Below the pieces are notes generated by a model. The model was not told the origin of the DNA. It searched no databases and saw only the letters and a program-made list of their open reading frames with translations. Below are positions 24,842-33,743 of a stretch of 64,000 nucleotides of DNA, piece by piece (the stretch's first letter is position 1; each line of letters starts with the position of its first letter). A program made the translations under genes and the position numbers. Origin of the DNA: an uncultured Alphaproteobacteria bacterium. Lineage in GTDB: Bacteria; Pseudomonadota; Alphaproteobacteria; HIMB59; GCA-002718135. Where the stretch lies: assembly GCA_902615845.1 (NCBI GenBank), contig CACMQS010000001.1, positions 114,055 through 178,054 of the forward strand, written 5' to 3'.

Positions 24842-26319
24842 TATTTGGTATTATCATGAATAAACTGATTTGCTTTCTTTATTATATGATTTTTCCTCTC
24901 TGTATTCATTTTATCATAGATATTAACCATCATATTTAAACGTGGATTAGATTGAAAAAATTTTCTATTTTTATTAATAAAACGCCAATACAATCCATCC
25001 ATAATATCATTCCAATCACCTCTTTTAAAATTCATCATTTTCATAAAATAACTTGAACCACAAATATAAGGTTTGGTACTAAATATACCTCCGTCACTAA
25101 ACAATCCCATACCATAAACATTAGGTGACATTACCCAATCAGAGCTATCTACAAACATTTCCATAAACCAATTATAAACTTCATTAGGTTTAATTTCACA
25201 TAAGTTCATAATGTTACATAAAACCATTAATCTCTCGATATGATGGGTGTACCCATATTTTTGAGCATTTTTGATTGAGTGATCTAAAGGATCTAATCCA
25301 GTTGTACCGTCATACCATTTTTTAGTAAGAGAATTTTTATGTCGAAAGAAATTATTTTCTTCTAATTGTTGATCATAATTTTGGTATATTCCTCTAATGA
25401 ATTCTCTCCATCCAATAATTTGCCTGATATAGCCTTCATAAGAATTAATTTTAATTTTATTTTCAACTTTTTTAACTCTTTCAATTATAAGTTCTGGTGT
25501 TAATAAACCTAAATTAATCATGGGGCTTAGAGCACTATGGAATAAAATGTTATTATTGGTATCAACTGCATCTTCGTAATCACCAAATAAATTAAATTTT
25601 TTAATAATAAAATAATCTAACCATTTAACAGCATCATCATAAGTTGTAGGTAGCCAAAAATTATCAACTTGGCCTGGGTGATTTTTAAAAATTGTGTTTA
25701 TTTGTTGTTTTAAAACTTTTGTATGCTTTGTTTCTTTTGCAGTAATCATTTCTGGTATTTTGATATCTTTAGGAAGTTTTTTTCTATTATCTTCATCAAA
25801 ACTCCATTTTCCACCTTTGGGCTTATTATTTTCCATCAAAATATCTATTTTTGTACGGGCAATTTTATAAAAATTAGCCATAAAAGGTTTTTTTGTTTTA
25901 CTTAAATAATTTTTAAATTCGTCTCTTGAATTTAAAAACATGGGTGATTCTATAAAAGTTAATTTAATCTTATTTTTTTTACATAATGTGCTTATTTTTT
26001 TTTCAAAAAATTTATCTTCAATTTCAAAAGAAATTAATTCTTCGAATTTATTTTTTTTTATAAAATTTTCTAATTTTTTTTCATAGGATATTTTAAAATC
26101 TTTTTTTAAATCAATATAATTTACTTTAAATTTATTTTTTTTTAATTCATCAGCATAAGATCTCATTGAGGATAGAAAAAGAATGAGTTTTAATTTATGA
26201 TGTTTTTGAAAAGTACAAAGATCAAAACTTTCACTCATAAAGATAGTTAAGTCTTTATATTTTCTTAGGTGTTTTAGTGGGAATAATTGATTTCCAAGAA
26301 TTAAAAATAAACTTTTCAT
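24841..26319 (-). CDS. PhrB-type (FeS-BCP) photolyase/cryptochrome lacking cluster ligands
   Basis: A 492-residue member of the prokaryotic (6-4) photolyase/FeS-BCP family. It has an N-terminal Rossmann-like antenna domain starting SLFLILGNQLFPL and a C-terminal FAD-binding helical domain with YTHHIERLMVLCNIMNL, SDWVMSPNVYGMGLFSDGG and STKPYICGSSYFMKM. In PhrB/CryB a Cys-x2-Cys-x12-Cys segment follows this point and binds a [4Fe-4S] cluster. Here it is replaced by about residues 428-442 (MNFKRGDWNDIMDGLYW), shorter by roughly ten residues with no Cys. The family assignment is firm; loss of the cluster is read directly from sequence. It is co-translated with a MutT-like gene, consistent with DNA repair. 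Confidence 0.9.
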   Translation of the reverse strand: MKSLFLILGNQLFPLKHLRKYKDLTIFMSESFDLCTFQKHHKLKLILFLSSMRSYADELKKNKFKVNYIDLKKDFKISYEKKLENFIKKNKFEELISFEIEDKFFEKKISTLCKKNKIKLTFIESPMFLNSRDEFKNYLSKTKKPFMANFYKIARTKIDILMENNKPKGGKWSFDEDNRKKLPKDIKIPEMITAKETKHTKVLKQQINTIFKNHPGQVDNFWLPTTYDDAVKWLDYFIIKKFNLFGDYEDAVDTNNNILFHSALSPMINLGLLTPELIIERVKKVENKIKINSYEGYIRQIIGWREFIRGIYQNYDQQLEENNFFRHKNSLTKKWYDGTTGLDPLDHSIKNAQKYGYTHHIERLMVLCNIMNLCEIKPNEVYNWFMEMFVDSSDWVMSPNVYGMGLFSDGGIFSTKPYICGSSYFMKMMNFKRGDWNDIMDGLYWRFINKNRKFFQSNPRLNMMVNIYDKMNTERKNHIIKKANQFIHDNTK

Positions 26320-26413
26320 CGATACTTAAATAGTAAGTTATTAGAAAATTTATATGATTTATTAAAATTAATTGCTTATTTTAGACATTTTTTAACTATA
26401 ATATTTTATATTA

Positions 26414-26923
26414 ATGACCAAATTGGTAAAATTATTGGTAATTCCACTTATAATTATTTTTGCACTAATCTCTTGTAATACAACATCTCCAAATAAGGTA
26501 AAAAAATCTGATGCACAAAAAGTAACTAATATTGAATATGGAACTATTAAAACCTCTCTTCCAGTAAAAATTGAAGGTGAAAGTGATTGGATTGGAGCAA
26601 CTGCTGGAGCAATGATAGGAGGTCTTTTAGCATCTCAAATATGTGGAGAAGAAGAAATATTGGGAACAAAGTGTCAAGATATAGCGATAGTATATGGAAC
26701 TATTGGAGGAGCTGCTATGGGCTCAGTAATACAAGCAAAAATTGGTAATCATGATGGCTTCCAATATATAGTAAATATTGATGAATGTGGAAATGACATT
26801 TCTAATTGCCAAAATGATCAAGAAAAAGCTTTTGTGCAAGGAGATGATAATGCTCTTCCAAATGGTCAAAGAGTTGTAATTATTTATGGAGATGTAATAA
26901 GAGTTATGCCTTATGAAGAATAG
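26414..26923 (+). CDS. Lipoprotein with glycine-zipper segment
   Basis: A 169-residue lipoprotein: signal peptide with lipobox LISC (Cys near residue 21), then a polar linker and a glycine-rich hydrophobic segment (GATAGAMIGGLLASQICG and YGTIGGAAMGSVI) like Rick_17kDa/SlyB outer-membrane lipoproteins. It is probably anchored in the outer membrane and inserted through its glycine zipper. The stop overlaps the next gene's start by 11 bases, so they are coupled. Specific function unknown. Confidence 0.8.
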   Translation: MTKLVKLLVIPLIIIFALISCNTTSPNKVKKSDAQKVTNIEYGTIKTSLPVKIEGESDWIGATAGAMIGGLLASQICGEEEILGTKCQDIAIVYGTIGGAAMGSVIQAKIGNHDGFQYIVNIDECGNDISNCQNDQEKAFVQGDDNALPNGQRVVIIYGDVIRVMPYEE

Positions 26924-27770
26924 TTTAGTAAAATTAATTTTTGGCATTATTTTATTCTTACCATTTCAGCTCAATGCAGAATTAATTTTTGAAGATAATT
27001 TTCCAAAGGACATGCAGGGTATTTGGAGTGATGATTGTGATGCAGAATATCAAGTATTCATAATATCAAATAATACAAGCATGTGGATTGATGAGACATA
27101 TGTTGGATTTAATGTATCAAAAACATCAAAGGTAAAAGATTGGTCAGCTTATAAATGGGGTGAACTAGATGGAAATTATTATTATTTTTTAAAAAAAGAT
27201 GGTGATAATTTACTTGAAGTTACTGCTCCTGATGGTTGGGATGGTATAGATTATTCTTTTTTAAATTCATCAGAGTATTCTGTTTATGAAAAATGTGAAT
27301 CAATCCCTAGTGTCTTTCAAATTATTTATGGAGAAATTATTAACTTAATGAATTCTCAATTAATTGAAACATGTAATAATGATAGCAATCCCGCAAATTG
27401 TATTAATGAAACTTTTTCATTTTTAGATGTATCACAAGATGATGAATTATCTGTAGCAGAATTAACACGTGCAGCAAGAATAGCTATTTATTTTACCTTT
27501 ATTGACAAAAGACAAGACGAAGACAGGGAAATAGGATTTGCAACTTATACAACTACATCACTAATATTTCCTGCATTATCAAAAATATTAATTGGGAATT
27601 ATGATTATAATAATTCAAATACAATTTCTTTAAAAGAAATTTATACGGATCGTATTGATACGTTAGACTATCAAAATTTATTTAAAGAAAATTTAAAGGG
27701 ACTAGATCCAGAAGAATTAAGACGATTAATTGAAAACTTAGATTTCTTAAAATCATTAATGATAAATTAA
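26913..27770 (+). CDS. Secreted protein with two EF-hand-like loops
   Basis: A 285-residue exported protein with signal peptide (about residues 1-22, ending FQLNA). Two EF-hand-like calcium loops are visible: residues 172-183 (DVSQDDELSVAE) and 231-242 (DYNNSNTISLKE), each with acidic residues at positions 1, 3/5 and 12. The N-terminal half contains a Trp-rich region of unknown type. It overlaps the preceding lipoprotein gene, so the two probably act together at the cell envelope. Calcium binding is inferred from the loops. Confidence 0.75.
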   Translation: MKNSLVKLIFGIILFLPFQLNAELIFEDNFPKDMQGIWSDDCDAEYQVFIISNNTSMWIDETYVGFNVSKTSKVKDWSAYKWGELDGNYYYFLKKDGDNLLEVTAPDGWDGIDYSFLNSSEYSVYEKCESIPSVFQIIYGEIINLMNSQLIETCNNDSNPANCINETFSFLDVSQDDELSVAELTRAARIAIYFTFIDKRQDEDREIGFATYTTTSLIFPALSKILIGNYDYNNSNTISLKEIYTDRIDTLDYQNLFKENLKGLDPEELRRLIENLDFLKSLMIN

Positions 27771-27814
27771 TTTAGTATCTTGACTTTTAAGTATAATTTT
27801 AATTATAAATAGAT

Positions 27815-27898
27815 ATGAACAAAAGAAATTTATATGCAGCTATTGCGATAGTATTTATCTTTGCTGCTTTAAATTTAACTATATATTTTTTCTATTAA
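27815..27898 (+). CDS. 27-residue single-helix membrane peptide
   Basis: A short frame (MNKRNLYAAIAIVFIFAALN...) with a basic N-terminus and one continuous hydrophobic helix of about 20 residues, ending TIYFFY before TAA at 27896-27898. It lies in the gap between two plus-strand genes, three bases from the next start. The charge-then-helix layout is what a real small membrane peptide would show, but there is no Shine-Dalgarno and length is minimal. Confidence 0.4.
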   Translation: MNKRNLYAAIAIVFIFAALNLTIYFFY

Positions 27899-27901
27899 AT
27901 T

Positions 27902-28105
27902 ATGGTTTTTAGAAGAAAATCTAGTATTTATAAAAAATTATATGAAATTAATGGTCAGAAAATGATGTTCGGTCACGATAATATACATTTTAAAACAATT
28001 AACTTACCAGTAAAACAGAGATACAAAAATCTATGCAGTAAATTTGGTTTAAAAAAAATTAAATTTTCAGGCAAAAAAAATTTTCAAATAATTAATATTA
28101 ATTAA
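27902..28105 (+). CDS. 67-residue basic protein, unknown
   Basis: A small Lys/Arg-rich protein (MVFRRKSSIYKKLYE...) with no recognised domain; the high basic content could suit nucleic acid or membrane-surface binding. It begins three bases after the 27-residue peptide and ends one base before the GTG start of the flavoprotein gene. Tight packing supports translation as part of one transcript. Function unknown. Confidence 0.5.
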   Translation: MVFRRKSSIYKKLYEINGQKMMFGHDNIHFKTINLPVKQRYKNLCSKFGLKKIKFSGKKNFQIININ

Positions 28106-28106
28106 T

Positions 28107-29087
28107 GTGAAAAATATTGCAATAATTGGAGCTGGGATGACTGGTTTGTCTCTTGCTTATAATCTTCAAGAACATAATATTACAATATTTGATAAATCAT
28201 GGAGACCAGGAGGAAGAGTCTCTACTAGAAAGCATGATAATTACTTTTTTGATCATGGTGCACATTATCTATCGACAAATCACTCTGTATTTCAATTAAA
28301 TGAAGTAATAAGTAAATATAACTTGGGACAAGAAATAGAAATAGATTTTGCAACAGATTATTTAAAAAATAAAAAGACTAGAAAAAAAATTATTATAGGT
28401 CAAAATGGAATGAATTCTATTCCAAAGTCTATTTTTGATAATATAAAAGTAAAAAGTTATTTAAATTCTAAAATAATTAAAATTTCAAAAAATAGTAATG
28501 ATCTCTTCTCGTTATTTTCTGAACAGGAAGAATTTAAAGATTTTGATTATATTTTAATTTGTATACCTTATTTACAATCAAAAGAACTTTCAAAAGAATT
28601 AATTGATTTTACTCAGATTGTTGGCGAGCCATCTTATGACCCAATACATACTGTAATGTTAAGCTATAAAGATAATAATAATAAAATTAAAATTAAAGCT
28701 GGATTAAATCTTCATAAAGATATTAGTTTCTTTATGAATCAAAATATAAAATTTAATGAATTATCCAATGATTGTTGGGTATTAAATATGAGTTCTGAAT
28801 ATACAAAAAATAATATTGATATAGACAAGACTGAACTAGAAAAATATGCCCAATCAATATTTGAAGAAATATTTGATATAAAGAATGAAATAAGTTTTAT
28901 TAAATCACACAGGTGGTTATATGCACAAACAAAATTGAGTTATAATACTATCTCAAAAAAAAATTGGATTAATTCTAAGGATAATAAAATATTTTTAAGT
29001 GGAGACTGGGTTTTAGGAAAAAGTCTAAGCGATGCCTGGGATGCAGGTGAAAAATTATCACATTATATTAAGATTTTATCAGTTTAA
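28107..29087 (+). CDS. FAD-dependent amine oxidase-like (renalase-like) protein
   Basis: A 326-residue flavoprotein with the dinucleotide-binding motif GAGMTGLSLA (from residue 8) and the amine-oxidase signature DKSWRPGGRVSTRK followed by FDHGAHYL. The C-terminal segment IFLSGDWVLGKSLSDAWDAG contacts the flavin in this family. Renalase-like proteins oxidise aberrant dihydronicotinamide isomers or act in pigment and flavin chemistry; which applies here is unknown. In other bacteria such genes are frequent near FeS-BCP photolyases, one of which lies 1.8 kb away on the opposite strand. Start codon GTG. Confidence 0.85.
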   Translation: MKNIAIIGAGMTGLSLAYNLQEHNITIFDKSWRPGGRVSTRKHDNYFFDHGAHYLSTNHSVFQLNEVISKYNLGQEIEIDFATDYLKNKKTRKKIIIGQNGMNSIPKSIFDNIKVKSYLNSKIIKISKNSNDLFSLFSEQEEFKDFDYILICIPYLQSKELSKELIDFTQIVGEPSYDPIHTVMLSYKDNNNKIKIKAGLNLHKDISFFMNQNIKFNELSNDCWVLNMSSEYTKNNIDIDKTELEKYAQSIFEEIFDIKNEISFIKSHRWLYAQTKLSYNTISKKNWINSKDNKIFLSGDWVLGKSLSDAWDAGEKLSHYIKILSV

Positions 29088-29089
29088 TA

Positions 29090-30280
29090 TTAAGTATTAA
29101 AATATCTTTTAATATTTTTAGCTGCTTGTCTTATTCTTTGAGTATTTTCTACTAGACCAATACGAACAAAACCTTCCCCTCCTTTTCCAAAAGCCAAACC
29201 AGGAGCTACTGCAACATCGGCATTTATCATTAAATTTTTCGCAAATTTCATAGAACCCATCTTTTTAAATTTTTTTGGTAAAGGAGCCCATACAAACATC
29301 GATGCCTCAGGAGCTGGAATTTTATCCCAACCAGCTCTTTCAAAAGACTCTATTAAAACATCTCTTCTTTTTTTATAAGTCTCTCTTATTTCTTCTACAC
29401 ATCTTTGAGATCCATTTAAAGCAGCAGTGGCTGCTACTTGCACAGGAGTAAAGGCACCATAGTCTACATATGATTTAATTTTTGTTAATGCTTCAATTAA
29501 TGTTTTGTTTCCAACAGCAAAACCTATTCTCCATCCTGCCATTGCATAAGTTTTGGATAAGGTTGTAAATTCAACAGCTATGTTCTTAGCTCCATTAACT
29601 TCTAATATTGATGGAGGTGGATTTTTACCAAAATAAATTTCTGAATAAGCTAAATCAGATAAAATATAAACTTGATATTTTTTTGCAATTTTTACTAATT
29701 CTTTATAAAAATCTAAGTCAACTATCTGAGCTGTTGGATTAGAAGGAAAAGAAACAATAATAACTTTTATTGAAGAGTATTTTTTTAAATTATTTACAAT
29801 ATTTGATAAAAATTTGTTTCTATCGAACTGTCCATTATAAAATGTTCTTAAAGGTGTTAATTTTGCTCCGGCAATCATAAAACCATATGGATGAACAGGG
29901 TATGATGGATCAGGGCATAATATCCTGTCTCCTCTTGAAGTTATAGCCTGTGCTAAATTTGCTAAACCTTCCTTTGAACCAATTGTTACTATAATTTCAC
30001 TTGATGGATTTAAATCAACATTAAATCGTTTTTTATAATATTTAGCTTGAGCTTTTCTTAATCCATTAATGCCTTTTGAAACTGAATAACGTCCAACACC
30101 TGGTTTATCTACAACTTCTTTTAATTTCTGTCTTATGTGAAGAGGTGTTGGCATATCAGGATTGCCCATGCCAAAATCAATAATATCCCTGCCTTCTGAT
30201 CTCAGTTTCATTTTTAATGAATTTATCTCCCCAAATATATATGGGGGAAGTCTATTAATTCTTTCAAATTTAGATTTCAC
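29090..30280 (-). CDS. PLP-dependent aminotransferase, AlaC-like
   Basis: A 396-residue class I/II aminotransferase. PLP-binding features: Lys K243 in TTLSKTYAMAGWR and the conserved SFPSNPTAQ segment near residue 178. The N-terminal INRLPPYIFGEINSLK and length match the AlaC/alanine-glutamate aminotransferase group of Alphaproteobacteria, which interconverts alanine and pyruvate with glutamate/2-oxoglutarate; related homoserine- or methionine-linked aminotransferases cannot be excluded. Start codon GTG. Its stop lies two bases from the convergent flavoprotein stop. Confidence 0.9.
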   Translation of the reverse strand: MKSKFERINRLPPYIFGEINSLKMKLRSEGRDIIDFGMGNPDMPTPLHIRQKLKEVVDKPGVGRYSVSKGINGLRKAQAKYYKKRFNVDLNPSSEIIVTIGSKEGLANLAQAITSRGDRILCPDPSYPVHPYGFMIAGAKLTPLRTFYNGQFDRNKFLSNIVNNLKKYSSIKVIIVSFPSNPTAQIVDLDFYKELVKIAKKYQVYILSDLAYSEIYFGKNPPPSILEVNGAKNIAVEFTTLSKTYAMAGWRIGFAVGNKTLIEALTKIKSYVDYGAFTPVQVAATAALNGSQRCVEEIRETYKKRRDVLIESFERAGWDKIPAPEASMFVWAPLPKKFKKMGSMKFAKNLMINADVAVAPGLAFGKGGEGFVRIGLVENTQRIRQAAKNIKRYFNT

Positions 30281-30363
30281 TTTTTAAGCAATAATTAATT
30301 ATTGATAATAATACTAGTTTAAATAAAATTGATTTTTAATAATATTATTCCTATTTTTATATT

Positions 30364-31068
30364 GTGATTAAATTATTTTACTATTTTTTACCATTTATTG
30401 TAATGTTTCTACCAAGTTTATGGGTAAATTATACTTTAAAAAAATATAATAAAATTTTACCTGATATGCCTTTCACTGGTAGAGAACTTGGAAAAAAAAT
30501 TCTCGAAGAAGAAAAAATTACCAATGTATCAATTAATCCTATTCAGCAATTAGATCATTACAATCCTAAAGAAAAAAAAATACATATCGCTACAGATAAA
30601 CTTGATAAAAAAAGTATTACAAGCATTGCGGTTGTTGCACACGAAATTGGTCATGCAATTCAAGATAAAGAAAAATACAAACCACTTATTCTTAGACAAT
30701 CATTAATTGAAAAAACAATGATCTTTCAAAGAATTGGCTCATTTTTATTAATTATAGGACTACCATCAATATTTGCCTTCACTAAAAGTCCATTTATCAC
30801 CCTTATTGCTGCGATAATAATAATGGGATGCTTATCTACAAATGTACTAATCCATTTGATTACTCTTCCTGTAGAATTTGATGCAAGTTTTAAGAGAGCC
30901 TTACCAATACTCAAAAGATTTGTTCCTAGAGAGAATATGTACCAATGCAGATCCGTTTTAAGAGCTGCTGCATTGACATATTTAGCTCAATCCATTGTAA
31001 GTATATTTAGATTAAAAATAATACTGTTATCTTTTATCAATATTTTTAAGTCAATTATAAGAAGATAA
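30364..31068 (+). CDS. Membrane zinc metallopeptidase, YugP-like
   Basis: A 234-residue membrane protein with an N-terminal helix, a zinc-binding HExGH motif (H93-E94-I-G-H97 in VAHEIGHAIQ) and two or three further hydrophobic helices, ending in a basic tail. It belongs to the neutral zinc metallopeptidase (DUF2268/YugP) group; a Glu after the third helix (VEFDASFKRA) is the probable third ligand region. The substrate is unknown. Start GTG; no clear Shine-Dalgarno. The following fusion gene starts 48 nt later on the same strand. Confidence 0.88.
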   Translation: MIKLFYYFLPFIVMFLPSLWVNYTLKKYNKILPDMPFTGRELGKKILEEEKITNVSINPIQQLDHYNPKEKKIHIATDKLDKKSITSIAVVAHEIGHAIQDKEKYKPLILRQSLIEKTMIFQRIGSFLLIIGLPSIFAFTKSPFITLIAAIIIMGCLSTNVLIHLITLPVEFDASFKRALPILKRFVPRENMYQCRSVLRAAALTYLAQSIVSIFRLKIILLSFINIFKSIIRR

Positions 31069-31116
31069 TATTTTTTTCTTTAAATAAAATGGGAAATTTA
31101 TTAAGTTAGATAATTA

Positions 31117-33729
31117 ATGAGTTTAAGTGAAAAAATATCTTTAATACTAGTAGATAAAGGTTTTTCTTTGTCTCCAAAAAAAATTACTGAAGATTTAATC
31201 AATTCTGGCACAGAATTTCACAAAAGTAATGAAGATATCAAAATTGCAGAACAGCATGGTATTGCAGATCAAATTTTCATTCTTTTAAAAGGTGAGGCTG
31301 AATATGTAAAATATCATAATAATGTTTTTTATAAGTTAGCAACATTAAAGAATGCAGGGTCACCTCTTGGTATTTCAGGCTTAAATGCGCCAGGAAGATA
31401 TATGTCAGATATATTTATTAAAGGTAATTCAGAATATATTTCTATCAAAATACAAAAGTTAAAAGAATTGGAAGAAGTAGATCCAGACTATGCAAGTTTT
31501 TTTTATTCTTTTTTATTATTTGAATCAATTAATTTAATATGGTCATCTCGCAATTTAGAAAAACCCATTGAACACAAAAACATTAATTTAGCAGATGGTG
31601 TTAAAACTGGTGGAGATATTGTAAATACCAAAAGAATTAAAAATTCAGCATTTTTAGCTTTTCTTGATGATAACGATTTAGATGAATTAATACATTACGC
31701 AAATGTTAGATTATTTTCATCTGGTGAATTTATAACATTAGAAGGTAAAAATTCTGATGGAATTAATATTTTGTTAAAAGGTAAGGTTGAAGCCTCTTTT
31801 ACAAATTTAAAAGATGACCAATTAGAAAACAATTCAAGATCAATAGCTAGACCAGGAGTAGCATTGTCCTTATCTTCAGGATTACATGAAATTGAATCAC
31901 CCTACTCCTTAAAAGCAACAAGAGATACAACGATATTAAAATTCTCAAATGAATTTATTGATAATTTAATCAAAACCAATCCAGAATTGGCAATCAAATT
32001 TTTTAAAAGACAATTATGGCAATTAGGACGATATATTCAAAGTTCAACAGGCTTAACAACCTATCCAGCTAAAAATGAAAAAGAGTTTTTTCAATATTTA
32101 TTAAATGATAATTCTGCAACAATACCAAGTAATTCCAAACTTTATACAATACCTCATTTATTAGAAAATCATTTAACTCATTCTTTAGCATTCGATACAA
32201 TTTATGATTTAATTATAAAAGGTAATGATGATGAAAAATCTATAGCTAGCTTAATGATTGATGCATTGAGTGGTATAGAAAGAAAAAATAGATTTTTCAC
32301 ACAACTAAATAAAATATACAACAGAGTAGCAAATTTATATGATTCAATAAATAAACAAGCATTACAAAAATTAACAAATTCAGATTTTATAAAAGCTTTT
32401 GATCAAGTACCTTATGTTATTAAAGGTATGGAGAATTTACCTGATGAAGCCACAAACATATTTTTTTATAATCATTTGGCAAGCATTGAAGAAAATGGCT
32501 TAGCTAATGGACATCAATTTAGTATAGATAGTCACTTTATAAGTGCAAAAATTCTATTTCCAAAATATGGTGATGGCGGTCAAAGAATTGCTCGATATTC
32601 TAGAAATACAGAATTCTGGAGATATAATTATTATGAGAATTTAGATTATATTTTCGTCCATACACCAGAATCAGATTATTTAAATGAAACTCCGGAACAA
32701 AAAAAGAAAAGAAAAAGTAAATTATTTATCGAAACTCAAAATATTTTTGATCAAAACAGACCCTTAGTTATAGCACCAGAAGGTACATCTGAAACTGAAG
32801 ATAATTTAACTCCAAATTCCCCAGGTCCATTAAAACCAGGTGCATTTTTATTAGCAGATCAATTAAAACCAGAGCCCCTTCTTGTTCCAATTGCATTAGC
32901 AAATTTTGATTATTCAATTTCTGATACTATTTATTCAGCAGTTATTAAACAACCAATAAAAATAAAAGATTTTGTAAATGATATGAAAAATAAAAAAGAA
33001 TTAGAAAATTTTTTATCTAAATATAGAAAAACTTTTAGAACATATGTTGAGGAAGCAATTGAATTAGCGAAATCTGCATCAAAAAATAAAATTAATTATG
33101 AAGATGTGGTTAGTAACTTAAATTTAGTAAGCCCTATTGAAGAAGAATTTGAAGCAGATGTCAGAGAGTTAGAAATTAAATTACATTCAGATCAATATAA
33201 AAATAACAAAATAGTCTTATTTGGAAGTTCAACATTTAGAGATTGGGAAAATGCAAAAACTGATTTGTCATTTGATAGTTTATTAAATTTAGGATTTGGT
33301 GGTTCAACATTAGTATCATGCCGAACCTATTTTAATAGAATAGTAGTCCCAAATAATCCCGACAAGATGATTTTTTATGCAGGTGATAATGATATAGGCA
33401 GCGGAATGAGTGCTGAAGATTTAGAAAATGAATTTTTATTATTTGCTTCTGAAGTTAATGAAAAATTACCTCATACCTTATGTTTTTTTGTTTCTATTAA
33501 GCCAAGTGTATTTAGGAATAATTATTTAAATACAATATTAGATGCAAATGAACGAATTAAAAACAAAATTGAGAATTTTAGTCAATGGCGCTATATTGAT
33601 CTTTGCTCTCCTATGCTTGATGCTGGATTTGAAAAATTTTATTCAGAAGATCCATTACACATGAATGTACTTGGTTACAGTCTCTTAAGTAAATTAATTA
33701 GAGATGAAATCTCGAAATTTACAATTTAA
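31117..33729 (+). CDS. Four-domain fusion: two cNMP-binding-like, PlsC-like, SGNH hydrolase
   Basis: An 870-residue multidomain protein without signal peptide or membrane helix. Two cyclic-nucleotide-binding-like beta domains come first (about residues 20-150 and 180-310; for example ILLKGEAEYV and EFITLEGKNSDGINILLKGK). A PlsC-like acyltransferase domain follows (about 430-640, with NH453LASIEENG where the family has NHxxxxD, and APEGTS at 553-558 for FPEGT). A C-terminal SGNH esterase domain ends it, with S705 in LFGSSTF, GDND at 756-759, and D845/H848 in DPLHMN. The acyltransferase has Glu in place of Asp in its motif. The combination suggests ligand-regulated acyl transfer and deacylation on one chain; this is inference. 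Confidence 0.82.
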   Translation: MSLSEKISLILVDKGFSLSPKKITEDLINSGTEFHKSNEDIKIAEQHGIADQIFILLKGEAEYVKYHNNVFYKLATLKNAGSPLGISGLNAPGRYMSDIFIKGNSEYISIKIQKLKELEEVDPDYASFFYSFLLFESINLIWSSRNLEKPIEHKNINLADGVKTGGDIVNTKRIKNSAFLAFLDDNDLDELIHYANVRLFSSGEFITLEGKNSDGINILLKGKVEASFTNLKDDQLENNSRSIARPGVALSLSSGLHEIESPYSLKATRDTTILKFSNEFIDNLIKTNPELAIKFFKRQLWQLGRYIQSSTGLTTYPAKNEKEFFQYLLNDNSATIPSNSKLYTIPHLLENHLTHSLAFDTIYDLIIKGNDDEKSIASLMIDALSGIERKNRFFTQLNKIYNRVANLYDSINKQALQKLTNSDFIKAFDQVPYVIKGMENLPDEATNIFFYNHLASIEENGLANGHQFSIDSHFISAKILFPKYGDGGQRIARYSRNTEFWRYNYYENLDYIFVHTPESDYLNETPEQKKKRKSKLFIETQNIFDQNRPLVIAPEGTSETEDNLTPNSPGPLKPGAFLLADQLKPEPLLVPIALANFDYSISDTIYSAVIKQPIKIKDFVNDMKNKKELENFLSKYRKTFRTYVEEAIELAKSASKNKINYEDVVSNLNLVSPIEEEFEADVRELEIKLHSDQYKNNKIVLFGSSTFRDWENAKTDLSFDSLLNLGFGGSTLVSCRTYFNRIVVPNNPDKMIFYAGDNDIGSGMSAEDLENEFLLFASEVNEKLPHTLCFFVSIKPSVFRNNYLNTILDANERIKNKIENFSQWRYIDLCSPMLDAGFEKFYSEDPLHMNVLGYSLLSKLIRDEISKFTI

Positions 33730-33743
33730 ACTTAAATAAATAA

